In this document: one piece after another, positions 8,272 through 16,273 of the stretch
Layout: the number at the start of each line of letters is the position of its first letter
Position numbering within the stretch: the first letter of the stretch is position 1
Assembly: GCF_900110955.1 (NCBI RefSeq)
Contig: NZ_FOFR01000010.1
Location: forward strand, 1-64,000
Source of the DNA: Lentzea xinjiangensis
GTDB taxonomy: Bacteria; Actinomycetota; Actinomycetes; Mycobacteriales; Pseudonocardiaceae
DNA: 64,000 bases
Direction of reading: 5' to 3'
The notes under the pieces: generated by a model
What the model saw: the letters and a program-made list of their open reading frames with translations, nothing else
What the model was told of the DNA's origin: nothing
The model's database searches: none
Position numbers and translations under genes: made by a program

Positions 8272-9098
8272 CGCTCCTCCAACGCCCGCAAGCCGGCGGA
8301 CAGCACGCGGTCGCGCACCGCCGGGTCCAAGGAAGTGTCCGCGAGCACGTCGCGCACGAACTGACCGCGCACGGTCCGCTCCGCCGTGAGGGAGTTCAGG
8401 TCCGGCAACGACAACGCCGCTTCCGACTCCCGCCAGCCCAATGACCGAGACACGTCGAACACCTCGCGCGACACCGTGCCGTCGTCGTACACCGTGCACA
8501 GGACGGCTCCGCGCTCGCCGGTCTCGCCGGGCGTCAGCGGGGCCGGGTTGCCGGGGTAGGTGTGGCGGCCGGCGTGCTCCGGTGTGTGCACGTGTCCCAG
8601 GAACGCGTGGTCCAGGCCGGTGATCGCGACGTCCGCCGGTGCGGAACCGTGGTACAGGGCCAGGTTCACCCCGCCCCGGTTCACCGCGAAGCCGTCGAGG
8701 AGGTCGCGCGCCGGGCCGGGACCGACGTTCGCGGCACCCCACAGCGTGACGCCGTCGGTCAGCTCCACGGGCGTCAGCGCCTCGGCGGAGAACACGTGCA
8801 CGTTCGGCGTCCAGTCGACCTGCCGGTAGACCGACTGCGGCCCGTACCGGTCGTCGTTGCCCGGCGCCAGGAACACCGGCAGCGAGCAGTCGAACGCCGA
8901 CCGCAGGAACGCGGCCGTCGCAGGGGAGCAGCGGTCCTGCTCGTAGAGGTCGCCGGCGCACAGCACCGCGTCGGCGTCCGACTCCTGCGCGAGGTCGACG
9001 ATGCGGCCCAGCGCGTCGCGCAACGCCCGGCGCCGCGCGGGACCGTCACTCGGGAAGCGCGCGTCCAGGTGCAGGTCCGCGAACAGCAGCAGTTTCAC
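8268..9098 (-). CDS. Mre11/SbcD-like metallophosphoesterase
   Basis: A 276-residue calcineurin-like phosphoesterase related to the SbcD/Mre11/YhaO nucleases. Metal-ligand motifs are in order: FADLHLDARF (D8, H10), CAGDLYE (~46-52), APGNDD (~80), LYHGSA and GHVHTPEHAG (~168). The two-metal site would cut phosphodiester bonds. The GTG at 9098 was chosen: it follows the upstream TGA by 8 bases, with GAAGG overlapping that stop. Its own stop overlaps the start of the YhaN-like ATPase, so an ATPase-nuclease complex like Rad50-Mre11 is likely. It lacks the long capping domain of full-length Mre11. Confidence 0.88.
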   Translation of the reverse strand: MKLLLFADLHLDARFPSDGPARRRALRDALGRIVDLAQESDADAVLCAGDLYEQDRCSPATAAFLRSAFDCSLPVFLAPGNDDRYGPQSVYRQVDWTPNVHVFSAEALTPVELTDGVTLWGAANVGPGPARDLLDGFAVNRGGVNLALYHGSAPADVAITGLDHAFLGHVHTPEHAGRHTYPGNPAPLTPGETGERGAVLCTVYDDGTVSREVFDVSRSLGWRESEAALSLPDLNSLTAERTVRGQFVRDVLADTSLDPAVRDRVLSAGLRALEER

Positions 9099-9106
9099 CG
9101 GTGCCT

Positions 9107-9493
9107 TCAGGTGAGGTCGATGGTGCCGGACAGGGTCAGGGTCGGTCGCAGGGCCGCGGCGACGGCCGCGGTGTCGGCGTGCCAGCCGCGCAGCTCCGCG
9201 ACGGTCGGGCTCAGCTCGTAGCCGTGGTGCCGGATCGCGCGGCTCAGCGCGTGCCACAGCTGGGAGGCGTCGTGCGCCACGTCGGCGTCCACGTGGGACG
9301 GCAGGCTGATCAGCAGGGCGTGCACCGGCCGGTCGGTGTTCTCCGCGCCGCAAGCGCCGGCGACGGACCGTTCCACCGCGGTGCGCAGCAGCTCGGCGCA
9401 GCACCGGATCCGCACGCCGTCGAGCTGCTCCGGGCGCGCCAGCAGGCCCGCCACGCAGGTCAGCCGGTCCCGCACGTCCGAGGGGAGGCTCAT
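9107..9493 (-). CDS. Small conserved protein of the ATPase/nuclease cassette
   Basis: A 128-residue protein I do not recognise. It is mostly helical by composition (RDRLTCVAGLLARPEQL, ELLRTAVERSVAGACG) with a C-terminal WHADTAAVAAALRPTL. No membrane segment or metal motif is seen. The ATG at 9493 overlaps the stop of the upstream ATPase (ATGA), and its own stop lies 8 bases before the phosphoesterase start. Such tight coupling suggests a dedicated subunit or adaptor of the complex. Confidence 0.75.
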   Translation of the reverse strand: MSLPSDVRDRLTCVAGLLARPEQLDGVRIRCCAELLRTAVERSVAGACGAENTDRPVHALLISLPSHVDADVAHDASQLWHALSRAIRHHGYELSPTVAELRGWHADTAAVAAALRPTLTLSGTIDLT

Positions 9494-11892
9494 CGCTGCA
9501 ACCACCCCGCCAGCAGCTCGGTGTCGCGGATCAGCACGTCGAGGTCGCCGCAGTCACCGCCGACCCGGCACGCCCGCAGCAGCTCGACCGCCCAGCCGCC
9601 CACGACGTCCTCCAGGTGCGGCACCAGCTCCGCCGTCGCGGAGAGGTCGTCGAACACGGCCAGCGCGATCTTCTGCCTGGTCGTCAGCGCGCACTCCAGC
9701 GCGCGTTCGACCTCGGCGTGCGGCGTGCCGCGGCCGAGCCGCTCGCGCCGGAACCGGGCGTGCGAGGCCGCTTCCAGCGCCGCCCGGCAGCACGACGCCA
9801 CCAGCTCGGCCCGCAACGCCTCCGGCAGGTCCTCGTCACCCCGCACCGCGCGGGCGTCGTCGAGGCACCGGCCGACCGGGTCGTCGGACGTCCGCACCCG
9901 CACGACGGAGCCCTCACCGCGGCAGACCTCCCGGACCGTCGCGGCCAACCGCAAGCGCCGCAACGCCTCCACGAGTCGTTCGTCGTGCGTGAAGACCACG
10001 ACCTGGCGCGTCAGCGCGACGTCCGCGAGCACCTGCGCGAGACCGTCCACCTTGGACGGGTCCATCGCCTGCACGGGGTCGTCGACCACCACGAACCGGA
10101 ACGGGCTCTCGTCCACCATCGCGCGCGGCAGGAACAGCGCGAGGCCCAGCGAGTGCAGCTCGCCCTGGCTCATCACCGCGAGCGCCGAGTTCGAGACGCC
10201 GTCGACCGACACGTCCAGCTCGACGTTGCGGGTGCCGCCGAGCCGCACCGCGCCGAACTCGACGTTGCTCTGCTGCCGCAACCGCTGCCAGATCCGCTGC
10301 GACTCCTTCGCGAACGGCGCGATGCGCTCGGACCGCAGCGTCGCCGCGGTCCCGCGGATCCAGTTCTCCGCCTCGGTCACGTCCGCGAGCACCTCGGCGT
10401 CCGCGAGCGCCTGCTGCGCCTGGGAATGCCACTCGAACAACGCGATCGCCATCGGCCGCCACATGAGGTCGAGCCGGTCGATCTGCTCGCGCGCCACGGA
10501 CTTCAGCTGGTCCACCGCCGCGGCCAGCTCGGCGAAGCGGTCGAACAGCTCCCGGCGCAGCCGCACCGGGTCGTCGATCGAGGCGCAGTCCTGCCAGGCC
10601 TGCCACGCCTGCAGCGCGGTCGTGGTGTCGAGCACGTCCTGCGTCTCCAGCAGCACCTCCGGCGCCGGCTGGCACAGCGCCCGCGCGGCGGCGACCGCCA
10701 CGTCCAGCCGGTCCGCGGCCTCGTGCAGCTCCCCGGCGGCCTTGGCGAGGTGCTCGGCGCGTTCCCCGGCCCTGGCGAGCCACAGGCCGTCGAGCCGGCC
10801 CAGCCCGCACACCGGGCACGACTCGTCGCCGCCGGACTCCTGGAGCTGGATCGCGAGCCGCAGGATCTCGCTGCACCGCAACGAGTCCTGCGCGTTGTCC
10901 GTCGCCACCGCGGTGACCGCGCCGAGCGCCTGGTCGAGCTGCTCGCGGCACCGGTCGACCTCGTCGCCGGGCGGCAGCACCAAGTCCACGACCCGGTGTA
11001 GCAGGCCCGTCCCGCCGCCGACGCCGGCGCCGAGCGCGAGGTCCGCGATCGCGTCGAGGTCGGGGGAGTCGCTGCCGAGCAGCTCCGCGGCGCGGCGGGC
11101 GCGGTCGTCCGGTGCCGCCGCCAGCTCCGCGCGCACCCGTTCCCGCCGGTCGTGGGGGCGGGCGACGACCTCGGCGAGGTGTTTGCGGTGCTCGGCGAGG
11201 GACTGCTGCGCCTCGGTGATCGCCTCCAGCCCGAGGAGGCGGTGCAACGCCTCGTAGAGGTCCTCCGGCTGGGCGTCGAGAACGGTGCCCAGCTCGCTGT
11301 AGGGCAGGAACGGCCGGTAGGTCTCCAGCGCGTCGCGCCACCTGTGCTCGTCGAACGGTTCGCCGTCCTGCGTCCACTCGCCCTGGGACAGCTCGTCCTC
11401 GGGCGCCCAGCGTCTTCGGATCGTCGTCCGGTCCGGCAGCGCTGCCTGCACGAGCTCCAGCTCGACGGCGGTGTCCCGGTGGTGCAGGTTGCGCCAGCCC
11501 TGCCGCCACACGTCGTGCCGCGCGCGGGTCCAGCGGGCGTTGTGGCCGGTCAGCGCCAGTTCCGCGGCTTCGGCGAAGCTCGACTTGCCCGAGCCGTTGC
11601 GGCCGGTGACGACGGTCAGTCCCGGCCCCGGCGCCAGCGGCAGGCGCGCCTCGGGACCGATGCCCCGGAACCCGCGCACCCGGATCTCCGACACGAAGAT
11701 CCCCTGGCCGGGGCAGTCCACCGGTTCTCGCGGGGCGTCGTGGCGGGCGGGCGCGCCGGCGAGCGCGCGCTCCAGCGCCGCTTCGCCCAGGCACGCCGCG
11801 AGCACCAGGTCGGCCGCTCGTGGGCTGAGATCGTCTTCGGCCAGTCGCCCGGCCATCAGTTCGAGTAACCCGGCTTCACCCGCCACGGTCAC
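9490..11892 (-). CDS. RecF/Rad50-like AAA ATPase with CxxC motif
   Basis: An 800-residue SMC-like ATPase. The first ~80 residues are a family-specific lead. Then come IRVRGFRGIG and Walker A GRNGSGKSSF (~97-106), a long helical region with CPVCG (~359), a signature-like MSQGELHSLGLALFLPRA (~577), Walker B FRFVVVDDPVQAMD (~602) and the His-switch QVVVFTHDERLVEAL. The CxxC at the mid-point resembles a Rad50 zinc hook. The GTG at 11892 was chosen because GGAGG stands 4 bases upstream; an in-frame start at 11940 lacks this. It is the promoter-proximal gene of the four-gene cassette and probably works on DNA ends or structures. Confidence 0.85.
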   Translation of the reverse strand: MTVAGEAGLLELMAGRLAEDDLSPRAADLVLAACLGEAALERALAGAPARHDAPREPVDCPGQGIFVSEIRVRGFRGIGPEARLPLAPGPGLTVVTGRNGSGKSSFAEAAELALTGHNARWTRARHDVWRQGWRNLHHRDTAVELELVQAALPDRTTIRRRWAPEDELSQGEWTQDGEPFDEHRWRDALETYRPFLPYSELGTVLDAQPEDLYEALHRLLGLEAITEAQQSLAEHRKHLAEVVARPHDRRERVRAELAAAPDDRARRAAELLGSDSPDLDAIADLALGAGVGGGTGLLHRVVDLVLPPGDEVDRCREQLDQALGAVTAVATDNAQDSLRCSEILRLAIQLQESGGDESCPVCGLGRLDGLWLARAGERAEHLAKAAGELHEAADRLDVAVAAARALCQPAPEVLLETQDVLDTTTALQAWQAWQDCASIDDPVRLRRELFDRFAELAAAVDQLKSVAREQIDRLDLMWRPMAIALFEWHSQAQQALADAEVLADVTEAENWIRGTAATLRSERIAPFAKESQRIWQRLRQQSNVEFGAVRLGGTRNVELDVSVDGVSNSALAVMSQGELHSLGLALFLPRAMVDESPFRFVVVDDPVQAMDPSKVDGLAQVLADVALTRQVVVFTHDERLVEALRRLRLAATVREVCRGEGSVVRVRTSDDPVGRCLDDARAVRGDEDLPEALRAELVASCCRAALEAASHARFRRERLGRGTPHAEVERALECALTTRQKIALAVFDDLSATAELVPHLEDVVGGWAVELLRACRVGGDCGDLDVLIRDTELLAGWLQR

Positions 11893-12011
11893 ATTTCCTC
11901 CAGCTGCCACCACTCGATAGGGCGGCAACCTAGGCAGCAAAAGTGACCTACTGGCGAGTACTCACACGATCGAGTGGTGTTACCTAGTGTGACCGAAGTA
12001 GTTCGCCGTCG

Positions 12012-12368
12012 TTATGGCCCCCACACCTGCAAGGCCCTGACCACGAAGTAGGCGTCCGGCACGTAGGTGCCGTGCTTGGGGTAGGTGGTGAACTCGGCCT
12101 CCGTCGAGCAGGTCTCGCGCTGGTAGACGGTCGCGTCCCTGCTCAGGCGGTTGACGAAGGACCTGCCGACGACGCTCAGCGGGATGCACTCGTCCGGGTT
12201 CGCGGACTCCAGGTCGAGGCGCTGCACGGCTCCCGTGTAGTCCGGTCCGGCCCACACGCAGAACTCGCCCTTGTCGCAGGACTTGTCACTCTGCGCCACG
12301 GCGATCCCACTGGAGGCGACCGCGCCCGCGGTGACCACCAGGGCGGCGATAAGGCTCTTCGTCGGCAT
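12012..12368 (-). CDS. Secreted proteinase inhibitor-like protein (I36 type)
   Basis: A 118-residue exported protein. Residues 1-25 are a signal peptide (positive MPTKS, hydrophobic AALVVTAGAVASSGIAVA, then AQS). The mature part (SCDKGEFCVWAGPDYTG, then NPDECIP, and a fourth Cys in RETCS) fits the peptidase inhibitor family I36 (Streptomyces metalloproteinase inhibitor SMI), small beta/gamma-crystallin-like proteins with two disulfides. Such proteins often occur in many copies in actinomycetes and may not all inhibit proteases. It stands alone in the minus direction. Confidence 0.8.
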   Translation of the reverse strand: MPTKSLIAALVVTAGAVASSGIAVAQSDKSCDKGEFCVWAGPDYTGAVQRLDLESANPDECIPLSVVGRSFVNRLSRDATVYQRETCSTEAEFTTYPKHGTYVPDAYFVVRALQVWGP

Positions 12369-12407
12369 GGGCGCACCTCCGTCGCGACGAGTGTGCGGCC
12401 ATTCGGC

Positions 12408-13217
12408 TCACTCGGCCAGACGATCTTGGAGCGCCTTCGCGTCGCGCGGGGCGTAGGCCTTCGCGTCGTTGTCGAAGTAGACGAACACGTCGCCCTGCTC
12501 CGCCCAGCCGCGGACCTTCTCCGCCCACATGTCGAGGCCCTCGTCGGTGTAGCCGCTGACGTAGAGCTCGTCGTGCCCGTGCAGGCGCACGTAGACGAAG
12601 TCGCTGGTGACCTCTTCGATCAGCGGGTACTTGCCGGCGGCGTCCGCGACCACGAGCGCGATGTCGTGGCGCTTGAGCAGGTCGAGGAACTCCGGTGTCC
12701 GGTAGCTGTCGTGGCGGATCTCGAGGGCGTGGCGCATCGGCCGTTCGGCGTCCGTGGTGGTGTGGGCCGGGTCGACGCGGTGGTCGTGGCGCTCGGCGAT
12801 CTTCGCGGCCTCGGTGGTGGTGCGGGGCAGGTGCTCGAAGAAGCCGGTGAGCAGCTCCGGGTCGTACTTCAGCGTGGGCGGGAGCTGCCAGAGGATCGGG
12901 CCGAGCTTCGGGCCCAGGGCGAGCACGCCGGACGCCAGGTAGTTCGAAAGCAGCTCGTCGCCGTCCTTGAGGCGCTTCATGTGCGTGATGAAGCGGCTGC
13001 CCTTGACCGCGAAGACGAAGTCGTCCGGCGTCTCCGCCGCCCACCTCTCGTAGCTCGACGGGCGTTGCAGCGAGTAGAACGAGCCGTTGATCTCGACCGA
13101 GCCGAGTTGCCGGCTCAGGTAGGACAGCTCGCGCTTCTGCGTGAGCCCCTCGGGGTAGAACTTGCCGCGCCAGGGCGGGTACACCCATCCCGAAGTGCCG
13201 ATCCTGACCTCACCCAT
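12408..13217 (-). CDS. DUF72 (YecE-like) TIM-barrel protein
   Basis: A 269-residue DUF72 family protein. Recognisable pieces are VRIGTSGWVYPPWRGKFYP at the N-terminus, VEINGSFYSLQ, FVFAVKGSRFITHMKRL, ILWQLPPTLKYD, and VYVRLHGHDELYVSGY towards the end. The fold is a TIM barrel; the family's biochemical activity is unknown, though it is widespread. An inserted Asp/His-rich segment sits around residues 145-160. It diverges from the N-acetyltransferase gene with only 17 bases between the start codons, so the two promoters must overlap the opposite coding region or leaders. A paralogue lies 4.3 kb away. Confidence 0.88.
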   Translation of the reverse strand: MGEVRIGTSGWVYPPWRGKFYPEGLTQKRELSYLSRQLGSVEINGSFYSLQRPSSYERWAAETPDDFVFAVKGSRFITHMKRLKDGDELLSNYLASGVLALGPKLGPILWQLPPTLKYDPELLTGFFEHLPRTTTEAAKIAERHDHRVDPAHTTTDAERPMRHALEIRHDSYRTPEFLDLLKRHDIALVVADAAGKYPLIEEVTSDFVYVRLHGHDELYVSGYTDEGLDMWAEKVRGWAEQGDVFVYFDNDAKAYAPRDAKALQDRLAE

Positions 13218-13234
13218 GTGGCTATCGTGGCACG

Positions 13235-13969
13235 GTGGACACCTACCTACAGCGCATCGGTGCCTCGCGCACGTCGTCGTTGGCCGAGCTGCACGAACGG
13301 CATCTGCTGAGTGTCCCGTTCGAGAACCTCGACACCCACATGGACACCCGGATCGTGCTGGAGGTCCCGTGGCTGCACGACAAGATCGTCGAACGGCGGC
13401 GGGGCGGGTTCTGCTACGAGCTCAACGGGTTGTTCGCGGAGTTGTTGCGGGACCTGGGGTACGAGGTGGACCTGCTCGCGGCGCGGGTGTACGGCGAGGA
13501 GCAGCGCCTCGGGCCGCCGTTCGACCACATGGCGTTGCTCGTGGACGGTGAGTGGCTGGCGGACGTCGGGTTCGGGTCGTTCTCGCTGCACCCGCTGTCG
13601 TGGACGTCGCGGGAGGACCAGCAGGACCCGTGCGGTGTGTTCCGGCTGCGCGACCACGGCGACGACGTGGACGTGCTGCACGACGGTTCACCCGCGTACC
13701 GGCTCGAACGCAGGCCCCGTGAGCTGGCGGAGTTCGTACCGGCCTGCTGGTGGCAGCAGACCGCGCCGGAGTCGCACTTCCGCAAGGGGCCGATGGCCAC
13801 CCGCGCGCTGCCGGACGGGCGGATCACCGTGGCCGGTGCGAAGCTCGTGGTGACGGAGAACGGCCGCAAGACCTCGACTGACGTCGACGATCCCGCGGCC
13901 GCCCTCCTGGAGCACTTCGGGGTTCACTTCCGGCAGAGCAACGCGTCCGGCGTCCTGCGCCAGTTGTAG
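13235..13969 (+). CDS. nat: Arylamine N-acetyltransferase
   Basis: A 244-residue NAT family enzyme that transfers acetyl from acetyl-CoA to arylamines or hydrazines through a Cys thioester. The Cys-His-Asp triad is visible as C60 in RRGGFCYELN, H98 in PPFDHMALL and D110 in WLADVGFG; the 38-residue C-to-H spacing matches known NATs. The N-terminal pattern LHERHLLSVPFENLD is also typical. It is slightly shorter than average at the C-terminus. The GTG at 13235 is 17 bases from the divergent DUF72 start. The last 46 bases overlap the convergent glycosidase gene. Confidence 0.9.
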   Translation: MDTYLQRIGASRTSSLAELHERHLLSVPFENLDTHMDTRIVLEVPWLHDKIVERRRGGFCYELNGLFAELLRDLGYEVDLLAARVYGEEQRLGPPFDHMALLVDGEWLADVGFGSFSLHPLSWTSREDQQDPCGVFRLRDHGDDVDVLHDGSPAYRLERRPRELAEFVPACWWQQTAPESHFRKGPMATRALPDGRITVAGAKLVVTENGRKTSTDVDDPAAALLEHFGVHFRQSNASGVLRQL

Positions 13970-15642
13970 GCGACGCCGGCGATGTGCTCGTCCTGCGCGC
14001 ATTGGCCCTTGTAGTGCCCGTTGGCCCAGTCGCCGCCCTGGTCCGGCCGGTTGTCACCCCGGTCGAACCACAGGACCCGCGTGCTGGTTCCCGTCGCGAC
14101 GGGCGCGCAGACCAGCGTGAAGCTCGCGTACCCCACTGCGGCGTTTCCGCTGGGGCACTGGAGCTTCGTGTAGCCGGAGGCCCAGTCGTGGGTCACGTGC
14201 TGTTCGTTGGTGACCCTCGTGGCGCCGCTCCACTGCGGACCGCTGACGCACAGCCCGCGGTTGCCCGTGTGGCTGATGCCGACGAGCTTCTCGTTCTGCG
14301 GGCACGACTCCTTGAGGAGCATGTTCCACCGGGTCTCGTGCGGGACCTGACCGGTGCGGCCCGGTGCGGAGATCAGGCGGTTCCACGCGCCGGCCCGCCA
14401 GTCGTCACCGTCGTTGACGCCGACGCGGTTCCCGGCGGCGTCCCAGCGCAGCAACGCCCAGCTGTTGCCGGAGCGGTTGGTGTGGAAGCCGACGAGCGGC
14501 CAGTAGGCGAAGTCGGTGTCGTTGGCGATCAGCTGGTCGACGAAGCGCTCGAACCAGTCGCGCGCCTTCTGGTTCGACTCGTCGATGCCGCCGACGCCGA
14601 ACTCGCTGACCCACAACGGCGCGGTGAAGTGCTTCTGCGCCTCGGTGATGAAGAAGGCCTGGCGTTGGAGGACGTCCGTGAGCTGCTGGGGCGTCAGGTC
14701 CTGGTAGCGCGGGTCGCTCGTCTCGCCGATTCCCGTGGCACCGCTGTGGTTCGGCCCGGTGTAGCCGTAGAAGTGGGCCGAGTACACGAGTTTGCCGGGG
14801 TTGGCGAGCGTGTGGCTGAGGAAGCGCGCCGGTTCCAGCGTCGGCCGCCCGTGCGCGAAGCCGTCGACGGGAATGCCGGTCCAGTTGATGCCCTCGACGA
14901 TGACCAGCAGGTCCGGCGCGGTCCGCTGAATGCGGTCGGCGGCCTGCTGGGACGCCTTGTGCCAGTCGTGGTCGTTGCCCCGGCCCCAGTTCGGGTCGTC
15001 CCAGACGGTGCGGCGCACCTCGTTGTACAGGTCGGCGCCGACCACGCGCTTGTTCGACTTGTAGCGGTCGGCCATGAACGCCCAGTCGGTGATCCACTGG
15101 TCGGTGCTCTGGCTGGTGTTCCACCGCTCGTTGCCGTCGACGCCGCAGCACCAGCGCGAGGTGGTGGTGTGGTTGTTGAGGATGACGGCGAGGCCGTTGC
15201 GCGTCAGTTCCGCCACGACGGCGTCGTAGACCTCCAGCGGGCGCTTGCCGTTGAGGTGTGCGTCCTTCAACCCGGTGACCGGGGTGGTGTCCTTGATCAT
15301 CTGGTTGGAGAACGGCAACCGGACGCTGTTGACGCCGATCTCCCGGAAGCCGCTGATGATCGTGGCCGTCGTCGCGCGGTCGAGGCCCAGGGGAACCTGG
15401 TCGGCCTTCTCGCCGGCGTGGTGGGTGGCGGGGTCGGTGATGTCACCGGAACCGGTCCAGGTGCCGCTCGCACCGTGCCAGTTGCCGGACTTGAGCTTGA
15501 AGCGGTCGCCGTGGGCGTCGACCACCCACCGGCCTCGGGTGCTCAAGGGGCCGGTCCAGGTCGCCTCCTCCGCATGGGCTTGCGCGGGAGCCACGACACT
15601 CGCGGCCAGGAGCAGGGGAGCCAAGACGCGAATCGTTCTCAT
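13924..15642 (-). CDS. Secreted GH5 family glycoside hydrolase
   Basis: A 572-residue secreted enzyme. A signal peptide covers residues 1-24 (LAPLLLAASVVAPAQAHA). The catalytic domain (~40-400) is a GH5 cellulase-type TIM barrel: IGVNSVRLPFSN, the acid/base E208 in LYNEVRRT, the nucleophile E347 in WVSEFGVGG, and HFYGYTG. It should cut beta-1,4-glycans such as cellulose or mannan outside the cell. The C-terminal ~150 residues hold three short repeats of the form C-x(n)-(V/I)-(V/A)-G (CPQNEKLVG, CPSGNAAVG, CAQDEHIAG), probably a small disulfide-rich carbohydrate-binding module. The ATG at 15642 was chosen because the signal peptide starts there. Confidence 0.88.
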   Translation of the reverse strand: MRTIRVLAPLLLAASVVAPAQAHAEEATWTGPLSTRGRWVVDAHGDRFKLKSGNWHGASGTWTGSGDITDPATHHAGEKADQVPLGLDRATTATIISGFREIGVNSVRLPFSNQMIKDTTPVTGLKDAHLNGKRPLEVYDAVVAELTRNGLAVILNNHTTTSRWCCGVDGNERWNTSQSTDQWITDWAFMADRYKSNKRVVGADLYNEVRRTVWDDPNWGRGNDHDWHKASQQAADRIQRTAPDLLVIVEGINWTGIPVDGFAHGRPTLEPARFLSHTLANPGKLVYSAHFYGYTGPNHSGATGIGETSDPRYQDLTPQQLTDVLQRQAFFITEAQKHFTAPLWVSEFGVGGIDESNQKARDWFERFVDQLIANDTDFAYWPLVGFHTNRSGNSWALLRWDAAGNRVGVNDGDDWRAGAWNRLISAPGRTGQVPHETRWNMLLKESCPQNEKLVGISHTGNRGLCVSGPQWSGATRVTNEQHVTHDWASGYTKLQCPSGNAAVGYASFTLVCAPVATGTSTRVLWFDRGDNRPDQGGDWANGHYKGQCAQDEHIAGVAYNWRRTPDALLCRK

Positions 15643-15684
15643 ATCCGAGCAGGCTAGTTGACGAGCAGGGCCGTACCTCAAATA

Positions 15685-15696
15685 CTCGGATCCGAG
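15685..15696 (+). promoter_or_regulatory. Palindromic operator before the PadR gene
   Basis: A perfect 12-bp palindrome, ctcggatccgag, lies 14 bases before the ATG of the PadR-family regulator and is followed by a partial echo (cggagccgag). It sits between the divergent glycosidase and regulator genes. Autoregulation by PadR is the likely role; this is an inference from symmetry and position. Confidence 0.5.
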
Positions 15697-15709
15697 CGAT
15701 CGGAGCCGA

Positions 15710-16273
15710 GTGATGAAGAATCCGCTGGGGATGGCGGTGCTGGGGTTGTTGCTGGAGTCGCCCTTGCACCCGCATGCGATGGCCGCGACGTTGCGCGATC
15801 GTGGGATGGACCGCGCCTTCAAGGTGACGACGGGATCGCTGTACGACGTGGTGCGCGCGCTCGTGCGTGAGGGATGGATCGAGGCGCGCGAGACGGTGAA
15901 GGTGGGTGCGCGTCCGGAGCGGACGATCTACGGGCTCACCGCGGCGGGGCAGGAGGAGTTCACCCGCTGGGTCGACCGGCTGGTGCGCGAGCCGCAGGCG
16001 GAGTTCCCGAAGTTCCTGTCCGCGGTCAGCTACCTCGGCGCGCTCGGACCTGCCGGCGCGGTGGAGGCGTTGCGGGAGAGGGCGGACCGGCTGCGGGCGT
16101 CGGTGGAGGAGATCCGCCGCTCGCACGCCGCGGCGCTCGGGGAGGTGCCGCGGTTGTTCGTGATCGAGGCCGAGTACGCGGCCCGGATGACCGAGGCGGA
16201 ACTGGCGTGGGTGGAGGAGGTCGCCGGCGAGATCGAGGCCGGTGGGCTCGCGTGGCCGGAGGAGGGGCGATGA
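15710..16273 (+). CDS. PadR-family transcriptional regulator
   Basis: A 187-residue PadR repressor. The N-terminal winged helix is visible in MAVLGLLLESPLHPHAMAA, FKVTTGSLYDVVRALVREG and RTIYGLTAAGQEEFTRWV (residues ~8-90). The C-terminal helical domain (Vir_act_alpha_C type) mediates dimers. PadR proteins usually repress an adjacent catabolic or efflux gene and respond to small molecules. Its TGA overlaps the ATG of the FAD monooxygenase (ATGA), so that enzyme is the expected target. GGAG just before the ATG supports the start. Confidence 0.9.
   Translation: MMKNPLGMAVLGLLLESPLHPHAMAATLRDRGMDRAFKVTTGSLYDVVRALVREGWIEARETVKVGARPERTIYGLTAAGQEEFTRWVDRLVREPQAEFPKFLSAVSYLGALGPAGAVEALRERADRLRASVEEIRRSHAAALGEVPRLFVIEAEYAARMTEAELAWVEEVAGEIEAGGLAWPEEGR

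Noticed and set aside
5851..8364. 837-codon open frame on the plus strand
   Set aside because: It is antisense to the YhaN-like ATPase, with Arg/Gly/Gln-rich shadow composition caused by high GC; the minus-strand gene has full motifs.
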